Assembly (NCBI RefSeq): GCF_019455445.1
Contig: NZ_JAHWUS010000001.1
Location: 744,001 to 808,000 of the forward strand
Length of the DNA: 64,000 nt
DNA from: Pseudaquidulcibacter saccharophilus
Lineage (GTDB): Bacteria > Pseudomonadota > Alphaproteobacteria > Caulobacterales > Aquidulcibacteraceae
Direction: 5' to 3'
Part shown: one piece after another, positions 27,535 through 36,317 of the stretch
Numbering within the stretch: position 1 is the stretch's first letter
Layout: each line of letters opens with the position of its first letter
Position numbers and translations under genes: made by a program
The notes under the pieces: model-generated
Seen by the model: the letters and a program-made list of their open reading frames with translations, nothing else
Database searches by the model: none
What the model was told of the DNA's origin: nothing

Positions 27535-28146
27535 ATGCCAGATAGTGACGTAAGAATCAAACATACTTTTTTTCAGGATTGGTTTGGTATTATTTCTGCA
27601 ACTTCATTAATGGGGCTTGGGGTGATTTTGCTTAAGACCGCACATATTGCCACTGGCGGTGTTGCGGGTACGTCCTTGTTATTGTCTTATGTTACTGGAT
27701 TGCCAGTTGGCATGTGGTTTACATTGGTAAATTTACCATTCTTCATTTTTGGCTATTTCTTCATGGGGTGGGAATTTACGGTTAAAACCGTAGTTGCCAA
27801 CCTGTTGGTAATGTTGATGACGATGGGGGCCCCTTATGTAATAACAATTTCATCAATTAACCCAGTGTTTGCGGCGGTATTTGGCGGCATTGCAATAGGT
27901 ATCGGCATTTTGGGACAAGCAAGACATGGTACCGGTTCAGGTGGGATTGGCATCGTGGCGCTATATCTTCAACGCGAAAAGGGGATAAATGCCGGTCGAA
28001 CAATTCTTTCAACCGATGTTTTGATTCTTGGATCATCGTTTTTTGTATTCGACATTTATCATGTGGGCCTAAGTATCTTAAGTGCGATATGTATTTCTTC
28101 GATGTTGCTTACATTTCATAAGCCTGGGCTTTATACTGGATACTAA
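27535..28146 (+). CDS. YitT-family (DUF161) membrane protein
   Basis: This is an inner-membrane protein of unknown transport function. The 203-residue product has about five membrane helices with the family pattern SATSLMGLGVILLKTAHIATGGVAGTSLLL, GLPVGMWFTLVNLPFF and GGIAIGIGILGQARHGTGSGGIGIVALYLQ. The ATG at 27535 has TTGGAGGG four to eleven bases upstream and gives a family-like N-terminus. The upstream frame to 27460 is unsupported. It may be co-transcribed with the LuxI-type gene 124 bases downstream. Confidence 0.78.
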   Translation: MPDSDVRIKHTFFQDWFGIISATSLMGLGVILLKTAHIATGGVAGTSLLLSYVTGLPVGMWFTLVNLPFFIFGYFFMGWEFTVKTVVANLLVMLMTMGAPYVITISSINPVFAAVFGGIAIGIGILGQARHGTGSGGIGIVALYLQREKGINAGRTILSTDVLILGSSFFVFDIYHVGLSILSAICISSMLLTFHKPGLYTGY

Positions 28147-28270
28147 CTATAAATAATCAATGTGCGCAAAAAGTAACCAAAGGATGTATTTTGTACAGCG
28201 TTTAAGAATTATTACTATATAAAACAACTAAAAGGTGTGTTTTCTAGTCTGCCTCAACAGGAGGTAGAAA

Positions 28271-28969
28271 ATGCTAGTGCATATAGTAAATTCAGGAAAT
28301 AAATCTTATTACGCAGAATTTTTGGAAGAAATGTTTGCGCAAAGAAAAAAATTGTTCGTTGAAACAATGGGATGGAATGATTTACCCATGATTGACGGGA
28401 TTGAAAAAGACGAAATGGATCTTGTGGAAGATGTGGAATATCTTTTAATTTTCGACAAAAATGGCGATTTAGTGGGGCATTGCCGTTATAACCCTACAAC
28501 TAGTAATTATCTTTTGGGCACGGCAATGAAAAAATATGTCATGAACCCAATTCAAGAAGGTTACGATTGCTGGGAATTTACGCGTTTTGCCCCATCCTGG
28601 GATTTAAATTCGCCGCATAAAAAACTCGCGCTTGCTTATCTTTGTGCTGCAACTATTGAATGGTCATTAATTCGCCGCGTTAATCGTCTTTTGGGAATTG
28701 GTGAAGAAAACCTAATTCAACTTGCGGGTGCGTTGCAAATTCCAACCAGACTTTTGGGAACCCCAATTGAATATGATACTGGCCGTTCAGCAATTGCGTT
28801 CGAGTTTGCATTGTCGCAACGCACGCTTAATAGTACGAGGCAATTTTTTAAATTGGATGCGCCTGCAACTTTATTGCTACCACCGCAAATTGGTAAAAGT
28901 TCAATAAGCCGTGACGATATTGCATTTTATGATGCCGCAATGAACGCAAGAGAGCCAATCGCTGCATAA
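28271..28969 (+). CDS. LuxI-family acyl-homoserine-lactone synthase
   Basis: It makes an N-acyl-homoserine-lactone signal from S-adenosylmethionine and an acyl carrier. The invariant residues of the family are visible: R25, F29, W35 (AQRKKLFVETMGW), E45/D47/D50, R72 (GHCRYNP), and E102/R105 (WEFTRF). The 232-residue length is normal. A strong ribosome-binding site (AGGAGGTAGAAA) precedes the ATG. No LuxR-type receptor or obvious lux box is within the window, so the cognate receptor must be elsewhere. The acyl specificity cannot be inferred. Confidence 0.88.
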   Translation: MLVHIVNSGNKSYYAEFLEEMFAQRKKLFVETMGWNDLPMIDGIEKDEMDLVEDVEYLLIFDKNGDLVGHCRYNPTTSNYLLGTAMKKYVMNPIQEGYDCWEFTRFAPSWDLNSPHKKLALAYLCAATIEWSLIRRVNRLLGIGEENLIQLAGALQIPTRLLGTPIEYDTGRSAIAFEFALSQRTLNSTRQFFKLDAPATLLLPPQIGKSSISRDDIAFYDAAMNAREPIAA

Positions 28970-28982
28970 TAAAAATGATGCC

Positions 28983-29013
28983 AAAAAAAAGGATGCCTAA
29001 TAGGCATCCTTTT
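28983..29013. terminator. Bidirectional terminator between the luxI-like gene and lpdA
   Basis: ggatgcc / ggcatcc with loop taata is flanked by A8 on the left and T4 on the right, so it can terminate the plus-strand gene and, with a T8 run, the minus-strand transcript that passes the lpdA stop. Confidence 0.85.
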
Positions 29014-29067
29014 CAATATTAAAACCTTGAACAAACACCGAATGGATGTTGACGGGGTTTTAAGAAT

Positions 29068-30471
29068 TTATACATGTATCGCCCAGCCATCGACCGCCAT
29101 TGCAGCTTCTTTAACGGCTTCGCTCATGGTTGGGTGAGCATGACAAGTACGCGCAATATCTTCGGCAGAAGCGCCAAACGCGATTGCCAAACCTGCTTCT
29201 GCGATCATTTCACCAACGCCAACCCCAAGCATATGAACGCCAAGGATTTTATGGGTGTTTTTGTCTTCTAAAACTTTTACTATACCATCGGTTTCATAAT
29301 TAGCGCGGGCACGGCTGTTTGCCATGAATGGGAATTTGCCAACCTTATATTCAACACCTGCGGCCTTAAGTTCTTCTTCGGTTTTACCAACGCCCGCAAC
29401 TTCTGGGGTGGTGTAAATAACGCCAGGAATGTTGTTAAAGTCAACGTGACCAGGTTTGCCAGCAAGAATTTCTGCAACTGCAACGCCTTCTTCTTCTGCC
29501 TTATGGGCAAGCATTGGGCCATGGGTTGCATCACCAATTACATAGATATTATCAACATTGGTTTTCCAATGATGATTTGGCACAAAACCACGTGCATCTT
29601 TTTCAACACCAACTTCTTCGAGGCCCAAACCATCAGTATATGGACGGCGACCAACCGCAACCAAAACTGCATCTACTTCAAGTGTGGTAGCGTCGCCACC
29701 AGCAGCAGGTTCAAAGGTTAGGGTAACGCCTTTTTTATCAGCAACCGCAGAAGTAACTTTTTTACCAAGTTCAAACTTCATGCCTTGCTTAGTAAGTGAT
29801 TTTTGCAAACCTTTTGCAATTTCAAGGTCAACCCCTGGTGTGATACGGTCAAGATACTCAATAACGGTAACTTCTGAGCCAAGGCGACGCCATACAGAGC
29901 CAAGCTCTAGGCCAATAACACCCGCACCAATAACCACCAATTTGTTTGGAACTTTTTTCAATGCCAAGGCACCAGTTGAAGAAATAATTTTTTCTTCGTC
30001 AATTTTAATGTCGCCCAATGGCGCAACTTCTGAACCAGTGGCAATAACGATGTTTTTGGTTTCAAGTTCACTAACAGTGCCATCTTCGGCGGTTGCAGTA
30101 ACTTTATTTTTGCCAATAATTTTACCAAAGCCTTTAAGATAAGTTACTTTGCTTTTCTTCATCAAGAATTCGATACCTTTGGTAAGGCCATCAACGGCAT
30201 CATCTTTTTTGGCCATCATTTTTTCAAGGTTCAGTTTTACGCCCGCAACCTCAACGCCCATATCGGCATAATGGTGCGCAGCACCTTCATAGGCATGTGA
30301 AGCATGTAAAAGTGCTTTTGATGGGATACAGCCAACATTTAGGCAGGTTCCGCCTAATCTGCCGCGTTTTTCAATAATTGCGGTTTTTAATCCCAATTGA
30401 CCACAACGAATTGCACAAACATAACCACCAGGGCCACCACCAATAATTACCACGTCATATGCTTCAGACAT
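29068..30471 (-). CDS. lpdA: Dihydrolipoyl dehydrogenase (E3)
   Basis: E3 reoxidises lipoyl groups of 2-oxoacid dehydrogenase complexes and the glycine cleavage system, using FAD and NAD+. The 467-residue protein has the FAD motif [10 protein letters not shown], the redox-active disulfide [16 protein letters not shown] (Cys43 and Cys48), the NAD-binding [16 protein letters not shown], and the C-terminal HAHPTMSEA His-Glu pair. The start at 30471 has TTGGAG seven bases upstream. It stands alone rather than beside sucA/sucB or pdh genes. Confidence 0.96.
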   Translation of the reverse strand: MSEAYDVVIIGGGPGGYVCAIRCGQLGLKTAIIEKRGRLGGTCLNVGCIPSKALLHASHAYEGAAHHYADMGVEVAGVKLNLEKMMAKKDDAVDGLTKGIEFLMKKSKVTYLKGFGKIIGKNKVTATAEDGTVSELETKNIVIATGSEVAPLGDIKIDEEKIISSTGALALKKVPNKLVVIGAGVIGLELGSVWRRLGSEVTVIEYLDRITPGVDLEIAKGLQKSLTKQGMKFELGKKVTSAVADKKGVTLTFEPAAGGDATTLEVDAVLVAVGRRPYTDGLGLEEVGVEKDARGFVPNHHWKTNVDNIYVIGDATHGPMLAHKAEEEGVAVAEILAGKPGHVDFNNIPGVIYTTPEVAGVGKTEEELKAAGVEYKVGKFPFMANSRARANYETDGIVKVLEDKNTHKILGVHMLGVGVGEMIAEAGLAIAFGASAEDIARTCHAHPTMSEAVKEAAMAVDGWAIHV

Positions 30472-30634
30472 CAAACACTCCAAGATAAGGCATTTATTTT
30501 GGGCTATATGGGCGCAAAATGGTTAAAATAAAACCCCTTCTTTCAGCTAAGAGGCGTTTTTTTATCATTTTGCTACTCGACAACCTTCGCACAAAATATT
30601 AGTGAAAAATCGATTGTTTCAAGAGAGAATCTAT

Positions 30635-31609
30635 ATGTCTGAATTGGTAACTGTTTTCGGTGGCTCTGGCTTTGTTGGAAAATATGTGGTTCGCGCGCTT
30701 TGTAAAGCTGGCAAACGGGTTCGTGTTGCTATGCGTCGCCCGCATCTTGGCAATGATTTACGCGTTATGGGTGTCGTTGGTCAGGTGCAATTGGTTCAGG
30801 CAAATATTCGCAATGCTGAATCGGTTGATCGTGCGATTGACGGTGCAGATGCAGTTATAAATTTGGTTGCGATTTTGAATGAAAAGCGCAAACAAACTTT
30901 TGATGGTACCGTGCATCATGGTGCGCGCCTTGTTTCCGAGGCGGCAAAGGCGAAAGGCATTAAAAAGTTCATTCAAATTTCTGCTATTGGTGCGGATAAG
31001 AATTCAAAATCAGACTATGCGGTTGCCAAAGCAATGGCAGAAGACGTGGTTTTGAAAAATGTGCCAACCGCAACAATTTTGCGTCCATCAGTGATTTTTG
31101 GACCAGAAGACAATTTTTATAATAAATTTGCGGCGATTTCACGCCTTACACCTGTAATGCCGTTGATTGGTGGCGGGCAAACAAAGTTCCAACCTGTTTA
31201 TGCGGGTGATGTTGCAACTGCGGTTATGGCTGCACTTGAAAATCCTTCTGCACAAGGAAAGATTTATGAGCTTGGTGGTGCTGAAACCTATACATTTGAG
31301 CAAATTATCAAATATATTCAGGCAACAATTGCACGTCCACGCGGATATATGAAAGTGCCATTCGGTTTGATGAAATTTGGCGGTGGGGTTTTAAACCTTT
31401 TGACAAAATTTATTCCATTCCTTGATGCGCCATTTACCGGTGACCAAATCGAATTGATGAAAACTGATAATATGGTTTCTGAAAAAGCACTTGGTTTTAA
31501 AGATTTGGGCATTAACGAGCTTGTAAGTGTTGAATCATTGGCGCCAACTTATCTCTATCGCTTTAGACCTCATGGTCAATTCGAGGAAATTAGCAAAAAG
31601 CCAGCATAA
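30635..31609 (+). CDS. NDUFA9-like NAD(P)-binding protein (atypical SDR)
   Basis: This family includes the mitochondrial complex I accessory subunit NDUFA9 and its alphaproteobacterial homologues, thought to bind NADPH. The N-terminus has the Rossmann motif VTVFGGSGFVGKYVVRAL, followed by RVAMRRP, a DADAVINLVAIL-type strand, and SDYAVAKAMAE in place of a classical catalytic YxxxK. The C-terminal GQTKFQPVYAGDVATAV fits complex I NDUFA9-like proteins. It is 324 residues from the ATG at 30635, with AGAGAGAAT upstream. The role in complex I is inference; no nuo genes are present here. Confidence 0.8.
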   Translation: MSELVTVFGGSGFVGKYVVRALCKAGKRVRVAMRRPHLGNDLRVMGVVGQVQLVQANIRNAESVDRAIDGADAVINLVAILNEKRKQTFDGTVHHGARLVSEAAKAKGIKKFIQISAIGADKNSKSDYAVAKAMAEDVVLKNVPTATILRPSVIFGPEDNFYNKFAAISRLTPVMPLIGGGQTKFQPVYAGDVATAVMAALENPSAQGKIYELGGAETYTFEQIIKYIQATIARPRGYMKVPFGLMKFGGGVLNLLTKFIPFLDAPFTGDQIELMKTDNMVSEKALGFKDLGINELVSVESLAPTYLYRFRPHGQFEEISKKPA

Positions 31610-31610
31610 C

Positions 31611-31637
31611 AAAAAGCCCCGGCAAGGGGCTTTTTTT
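31611..31637. terminator. Bidirectional terminator
   Basis: agcccc / ggggct with a short loop is flanked by A5 and T7. It follows the NDUFA9-like gene and can also serve the convergent WYL-regulator gene that ends at 31730. Confidence 0.85.
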
Positions 31638-31729
31638 AAACTTGCAATGCCTCACAAAGTTCGGGCAAGTTGCTCTTAGATTATGCGGAAAACCGCTTCA
31701 CACTTTTCCTATCGCATCGCATGGGTAAT

Positions 31730-32434
31730 TCATTCTGTCTTACTTAAAGCATGCATGCACTTATTAATCTCAATCCACTCTTTTAGCATTTGATTGCGGT
31801 GGGTGTTATATTTTTGTGGTTCAACCACTAAATTATCCATCCTATCAGTTCTGAAAGAGCGATATTCACCACGTAATTCGCACCAACCAATTACAAGCCG
31901 CTGTCGTTCAAAATATGAAATTGCAAATGGATGAATTGTTCGCATCGTGGCATCGCCTTCAGCATTCAAATACGCAAAAGTGATTTTGTATTTTTCGCGC
32001 ACTGCATGGCGGATTTTTGAAACATCTACATTGTCGGCAACAATATCAAAATTGGGCGGCGCAACCAAACTTATCTCATCGAATGATGCTTTTAAATTTG
32101 TTGGAACAATGGTTTCAATTTTTGCCATTGCATCACTGGCTGCGCGGATTAATTTTTCATCACCCCGCCGCTTTACCCACAAAAGCCCAAGAATTAAGGC
32201 TTCTATTTCATCTACTTTAAACATAAGTGGTGGGAGATCGTAACCATCTTCAAGAATATAACCGACGCCTGCTTCACCACGAATTGGCACACCTTGGGAA
32301 ATAAGGGTTTGAATGTCACGGTATATGGTGCGCAATGAAACCTCAAGCTCATTGGCAATAATGTCACCTGCTATTGGCGAGCGATAGCGCCGCAGTATCT
32401 GAATAATATCTAATAATCTGTCGGCTCTTCGCAT
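31730..32434 (-). CDS. YafY-type transcription regulator with HTH and WYL domains
   Basis: This is a DeoR/HTH_11-type DNA-binding protein with a C-terminal WYL ligand-sensing domain. The N-terminus has RADRLLDIIQILRRYRSPIAGDIIANELEVSLRTIYRDIQTLISQGVPIRGE. The WYL region reads KYKITFAYLNAEGDATMRTIHPFAISYFERQRLVIGWCELRGEYRSFRTDRM, and the W-Y-L triad is degenerate. AGGGT precedes the start codon. The target is unknown. The aminotransferase gene upstream on the same strand ends 14 bases before it, so the two may be co-transcribed. Confidence 0.82.
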   Translation of the reverse strand: MRRADRLLDIIQILRRYRSPIAGDIIANELEVSLRTIYRDIQTLISQGVPIRGEAGVGYILEDGYDLPPLMFKVDEIEALILGLLWVKRRGDEKLIRAASDAMAKIETIVPTNLKASFDEISLVAPPNFDIVADNVDVSKIRHAVREKYKITFAYLNAEGDATMRTIHPFAISYFERQRLVIGWCELRGEYRSFRTDRMDNLVVEPQKYNTHRNQMLKEWIEINKCMHALSKTE

Positions 32435-32448
32435 TTTACCCTGTGAAT

Positions 32449-33585
32449 TTATTGATTTTCGCGCAAAAGTTCACCAATTATGGTAAGACCGCGGTCAGAA
32501 CTTTCCATTGATGCATGACTAAAATTAAGACGCATAGATGGATATGCGCTGCTTGAATTTGCAAAAAAATGTTCCCCTGGTGTGAACAGGACATTTCTTT
32601 CTTCGGCTTTTTCAAACATGTTTTGCATATTTGTGCTTTCTGGTAATTTAACCCAAAAGAACAACCCACCTTCTGGCGCATTCCATTCGGCCATATTGCC
32701 AAGATTTTTCCGCATAAGCAAAGCAAAATTATCACGTTTTTGCTTATAATTATTGATTAGGTTTTTGATATGCCCATCACGATTTGGTGACTGAAGGTAA
32801 CTCATGACCAAATATTGGCTTAGGCGGTTGGTGTGCAAATCGGCGGCTTGTTTTAATAATAAAAGATGCGGGAACATATCTTTTGAGGCCGCAATATATC
32901 CAATTCTTAAACCTGGTGATAATATTTTTGAAAATGACCCTTGATAAATCCATGAGCCATTATTCATATATGCGGCAACAGGTGTTCTTTCGCATTCATC
33001 ATAGGCAAGATCGCGGTATGGATCATCCTCAAACATAATTACATCATTATCTACGCATTTTTTTGCAAATGCCATGCGCTCTTCTTTTGACCAACATTTT
33101 CCGGTTGGGTTTTGGAATGTCGGTATTACATAGGCAAGGGGAGGGTGGTTCGATTTTGACCACGTAATATCATTGATATTTTTGGGTAATTCTTCAAATT
33201 GCGCACCAAAAAAACGGAAAACCTGCAATGCCGCAAGATAGGTTGGGCTTTCGACCGCAATTTGGGTTCCATTATCTATTACCATTTTGGCAACTAAATC
33301 TATCCCTTGTTGCGAGCCGGAAAGGATTAGGATTTGCGAAGCGTCACATTCCATATTTCGCCCTTTTAATTCCTTGGCAATAAGTTCTCTAAGCTCTCTT
33401 TCACCTTCGCTTGGGCCATATTGCATGGCACTTGAAAGGGCATTCGCTGTATCGAATTTAAAGAAACTATCTTCAGAAGGAAGGCCACCTGCAAAGGAAA
33501 TGACATCGGGGCGAATTGATGCCTCCAACATGGCGCGAACCGGTGATGCTTTTAAATCTTTTAACCTTGCGGATAGTTTTTGCAT
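32449..33585 (-). CDS. PLP-dependent class I/II aminotransferase
   Basis: This is an aminotransferase of the LysN/2-aminoadipate or MocR-core type without the regulatory HTH. It has ISFAGGLPSEDSFF at the N-terminus, GSQQGIDLVAKM, PTFQNPTGKCWS, DDPYRDLAYD, and the PLP-lysine motif GSFSKILSPGLRIGYI. It is 378 residues from the ATG at 33585, supported by AAGGA six bases upstream; the frame to 33645 overlaps the operator region. The substrate is unknown. It diverges from the marR-like gene across an 80-base gap with two matching operators, so MarR control is likely. Confidence 0.85.
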   Translation of the reverse strand: MQKLSARLKDLKASPVRAMLEASIRPDVISFAGGLPSEDSFFKFDTANALSSAMQYGPSEGERELRELIAKELKGRNMECDASQILILSGSQQGIDLVAKMVIDNGTQIAVESPTYLAALQVFRFFGAQFEELPKNINDITWSKSNHPPLAYVIPTFQNPTGKCWSKEERMAFAKKCVDNDVIMFEDDPYRDLAYDECERTPVAAYMNNGSWIYQGSFSKILSPGLRIGYIAASKDMFPHLLLLKQAADLHTNRLSQYLVMSYLQSPNRDGHIKNLINNYKQKRDNFALLMRKNLGNMAEWNAPEGGLFFWVKLPESTNMQNMFEKAEERNVLFTPGEHFFANSSSAYPSMRLNFSHASMESSDRGLTIIGELLRENQ

Positions 33586-33611
33586 TTTTATCCTTCTCCA
33601 GAAATACAAAA

Positions 33612-33628
33612 GGTCAACAGGATTGACC
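33612..33628. promoter_or_regulatory. MarR-type operator 1
   Basis: GGTCAA-N5-TTGACC is a perfect inverted repeat located 27 bases upstream of the aminotransferase start codon, in the divergent gap. Confidence 0.65.
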
Positions 33629-33658
33629 AATTGACAAGATTCCATATTTGCAATAATA

Positions 33659-33675
33659 AGTCAATATGGTTGACC
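33659..33675. promoter_or_regulatory. MarR-type operator 2, over the marR-like start codon
   Basis: AGTCAA-N5-TTGACC repeats operator 1 with one mismatch, 47 bases away, and contains the ATG at 33666. Binding here would block marR expression. Confidence 0.6.
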
Positions 33676-34103
33676 TATTATCGGAAAAAGAACTCAGAAG
33701 TTCGATTGAATTAATGTATTTCGCATATCGTGGATTTACTTCACATGCCGATAAAACCCTTGAACAAAAGGGGCTGGGGCGGCTACATCACCGTGTTTTA
33801 TATTTTATTGGCCGCAACCACGGGCTTACAATTTCTGAATTACTGAAAATTCTCGCCATAAGTAAGCAGGCGTTAAACGCGCCACTGCGCCAATTAATCG
33901 AAATGAAATTGGTTGAGGCGGTTGCCGATAATAATGATCGCCGCCTAAAGCGTTTACAGCTTTCTGAGGAAGGTAATCATTTAGAAAAAATCCTAACCGG
34001 AAAACAAATGCGCCAAATTGCCGATGCCTTTAAGAATGTTGAAAATTCAGACATTGCCGCATGGCGGAATATTATGAACTACCTAAGCAATACAAATAGC
34101 TGA
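33666..34103 (+). CDS. MarR-family transcription regulator
   Basis: The 145-residue winged-helix regulator has RLHHRVLYFIGRNHGLTISELLKILAISKQALNAPLRQLIEMKLVEAV followed by the wing motif DNNDRRLKRLQLSEEG, which is diagnostic of MarR proteins. It probably represses itself and the divergent aminotransferase through the GGTCAA-N5-TTGACC sites. The ATG lies inside operator 2 and has no good ribosome-binding site, so it may be poorly translated or leaderless. The ligand is unknown. Confidence 0.88.
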   Translation: MVDLLSEKELRSSIELMYFAYRGFTSHADKTLEQKGLGRLHHRVLYFIGRNHGLTISELLKILAISKQALNAPLRQLIEMKLVEAVADNNDRRLKRLQLSEEGNHLEKILTGKQMRQIADAFKNVENSDIAAWRNIMNYLSNTNS

Positions 34104-34125
34104 TTATTTTTGAACTTTGCCAAAC

Positions 34126-34151
34126 CATGCTGACATAATGCTGTCAGCATG
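34126..34151. promoter_or_regulatory. Inverted repeat between marR-like and GST-like genes
   Basis: CATGCTGAC (34126-34134) and GTCAGCATG (34143-34151) are perfect nine-base arms around an eight-base centre. The following T run is weak, so it could be either an operator for the GST-like gene or a poor terminator. Confidence 0.4.
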
Positions 34152-34183
34152 TATGTTTTAAAGACATTGCAAAGGAGATAAAA

Positions 34184-34891
34184 ATGATAAAACTACACAA
34201 ATATAAGCCATTATGGGGTCTCGCAGACCCAAGCCCCTTTGCAATCAAAGCCATGGTTTTATTTAAGATGGCGGGCGTTTCTTATGAAGAAGAGTTCGTT
34301 GATTGGGAAGTCGCACCACGCCACAAAATGCCATATGTAACCACTGGTAACGGCGAAATAATTGGTGATACAAGTTTTATTAAAAACTATCTCGAAAACG
34401 AACATAGTGTCGATTTTACAGGGGGTTATGATGCCAAAACCTTGGCAATTGGTTTTATGGCTGAAAAGATGTGCGAAAACCACCTTTATTGGATTGAAAT
34501 AAGTTATCGTTGGGGAGTTGCCGAAAATTTTAACAAAGGGCCACGTCATTTCTTTGATGATGCTCCCGAAGCAATCCGCGAAAAAATTGCCAATGAGATG
34601 TTTGAAAAGTCAAAAATGGCGCGTTTTGCACATGGCATTGGGCGTTTTAATTATGATGAAATAACCGAATTTGGCAAACAGGATGTCGATGCTTTGTCAA
34701 ATTTATTGGGCGATAACAATTTTATTTTGGGCAATGATATATGTGGCTTTGACGCAATGGTTTTTGCAATGCTGTGGGGTGTTTCGACCGATTATTTCGA
34801 TAGTCCTTTAAATGACTATGTTAAGTCGAAAACCAATTTAAAGAATTATCTAAAACGTATGAAGGAATTATATTTCCCTGATTTTGCGTAA
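34184..34891 (+). CDS. Glutathione S-transferase-like protein (metaxin/Faxc-type)
   Basis: The 235-residue protein has a thioredoxin-like N-terminal half (IKLHKYKPLWGLADPSPFAIKAMVLFKMAGVSYEEEFVD, then KMPYVTTGNGEIIGDTSFIKNYLE) and a helical C-terminal half (FILGNDICGFDAMVFAMLWGV). The GDTSFIKNYLE segment and the ending favour the failed-axon-connections/metaxin branch over catalytic GSTs. No catalytic Ser/Cys is certain. AAAGGAGATAAAA is an excellent ribosome-binding site. Its stop abuts the stop of the convergent RusA-like gene with no spacer. Confidence 0.75.
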   Translation: MIKLHKYKPLWGLADPSPFAIKAMVLFKMAGVSYEEEFVDWEVAPRHKMPYVTTGNGEIIGDTSFIKNYLENEHSVDFTGGYDAKTLAIGFMAEKMCENHLYWIEISYRWGVAENFNKGPRHFFDDAPEAIREKIANEMFEKSKMARFAHGIGRFNYDEITEFGKQDVDALSNLLGDNNFILGNDICGFDAMVFAMLWGVSTDYFDSPLNDYVKSKTNLKNYLKRMKELYFPDFA

Positions 34892-35257
34892 CTAACGTTT
34901 CCGCACTTCTATAAAAAGCTTTTCGCTTTCGGAGGGCAGTTTTTCGACCAAAAGGCGCATTATTTGGCTATCATCAACGAAGACATGGCTTTTTATGCCA
35001 TCAAGAACTGCCTTGGCAACATTATCAACATCAATTTGCGGAAAATTTGGATTGAGGTGGATTTGAACGTCCACCTCAAATTCACCCCATTTAGGTCTTA
35101 GTGGCATTTGCGTACGAAAAAATTCGTGTAAGGCTTGTTTATAAACCCTTGCTTGCGAAGTCACTTCATTAATTTCAAATTGCCAGACATCGCCAATTGT
35201 TCGGCCACGCACCACAGCGCCACCAAGCCATTTTAAATTATCAATTTCATTACTCAT
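34892..35257 (-). CDS. RusA-like Holliday-junction resolvase
   Basis: RusA is a small, mostly phage-borne endonuclease that cuts four-way junctions. The 121-residue protein has the signature acidic set D76-x-D78-N79, K82 and D86 in IDVDNVAKAVLDGIK, and D95-D96 in VFVDDSQIMRLLVEK, as expected for the metal site. Its ATG overlaps the stop of the upstream CpcT-like gene by ATGA, which implies translational coupling with a non-phage gene. No other phage gene is nearby. Confidence 0.75.
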   Translation of the reverse strand: MSNEIDNLKWLGGAVVRGRTIGDVWQFEINEVTSQARVYKQALHEFFRTQMPLRPKWGEFEVDVQIHLNPNFPQIDVDNVAKAVLDGIKSHVFVDDSQIMRLLVEKLPSESEKLFIEVRKR

Positions 35258-36249
35258 TGCTTGGTACAGCTTGCCTGATAATCGCCATCTGCGAGGGCGA
35301 TACGATTGGCACCTTCATCGGTCCAAGAATATATTTGCGCAATATCATCATTTTTATGATAAAGATAAAGCGTAAGCGACGGACGGTTATTGCCAATCGA
35401 CCAATCAACATTGCGAAGTAATAAGCGCGCAGAATTGGCACCAAAATCAAGTTTCATTTCCCCGCCGGCATCATAGGTTTGGATATTGGCAATTGTTTTA
35501 TCACGGTAACTAGCCCAACATTCATAAATATTTGCTTTGCGCAATTTTGTGGGGCTATTATCAAGATTGCCATAAACACGAACCCCACTTTCATCGACCC
35601 CAATATCGGTTACTTCCCAGAAGTTGGCATCAATATCATGGTGTTCGGTGCTGCGGATGGTTTTTCCACCCTTCATAAGCAGTTTGCAATTACCCGAAGT
35701 ATCACCGGTAAAGCCAGATGCCCGACGCCTATAATCTATTTCGCAGCCTTCGGATTTGATAAGGTTGTCAGTCGTAACTGCATTAATATCGCCAATTTTA
35801 AAGTCGGGTTTTAATTCATATATAGTTTGCTTAATGGCGCGGCTTTTAGTGTCTGGCGATAGTGTGAAAAAGCGGGTTTTAAGTAATTTACCGTTGCCAC
35901 CACCTTCACGATATTCAACCATGAATGCCTTGTCGCCAAGAGAAGGGTTTTTTAACGCTACAATTTTTGCATAAAGCCGTGGATGACGTAATTCCTTTGG
36001 AATATTAAGTGTGGGTTCAAAAAATGCCTGATTATCACTATCCCAAATACCGGGAAAAATTTTTGCCAAATCTTCGGTATCTTTTTGCAGAATTTGCGAA
36101 GTAGTTTTTTCATCAAGTTTGGCAAAAAAATCTACTTTTACTACTTCTTGGCTTGAAATAGGTGGTGTTGCGGGCGTTGTTTCCAATGGCTTGTTCGCGC
36201 CAACTTCTGGCGGTGCAAGTGCAAAAGACAACATAATAAGACCAAACAT
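35254..36249 (-). CDS. CpcT/CpeT-like (DUF1001) secreted protein
   Basis: In cyanobacteria CpcT/CpeT proteins handle bilin chromophores; in other bacteria the role is unknown. After a short signal peptide (MFGLIMLSFALA) and a linker, the protein has the family pattern FPGIWDSDNQAFFE, LYAKIVALKNPSLGDKAFMVEYRE, RFFTLSPD, GCEIDYRRRASGFTGDTSGNCKLLMKG (two conserved Cys) and GVDESGVRVYGNLDNSPTKLRKANIYECW. About 90 residues after this have no family I recognise. GAGGG precedes the ATG. The assignment rests on motif memory. It is coupled to the RusA-like gene. Confidence 0.55.
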   Translation of the reverse strand: MFGLIMLSFALAPPEVGANKPLETTPATPPISSQEVVKVDFFAKLDEKTTSQILQKDTEDLAKIFPGIWDSDNQAFFEPTLNIPKELRHPRLYAKIVALKNPSLGDKAFMVEYREGGGNGKLLKTRFFTLSPDTKSRAIKQTIYELKPDFKIGDINAVTTDNLIKSEGCEIDYRRRASGFTGDTSGNCKLLMKGGKTIRSTEHHDIDANFWEVTDIGVDESGVRVYGNLDNSPTKLRKANIYECWASYRDKTIANIQTYDAGGEMKLDFGANSARLLLRNVDWSIGNNRPSLTLYLYHKNDDIAQIYSWTDEGANRIALADGDYQASCTKQ

Positions 36250-36317
36250 ATTTTTCCCTCAAGATTTATATCTTATGATTTGCAAATTTATAAAAGCAAT
36301 ATTTTAGAAAAGTTAAA

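Noticed and set aside
29684-30142. 152-codon open frame antisense to lpdA
   Set aside because: It lies wholly within lpdA, which has complete catalytic motifs, and shows no family similarity.
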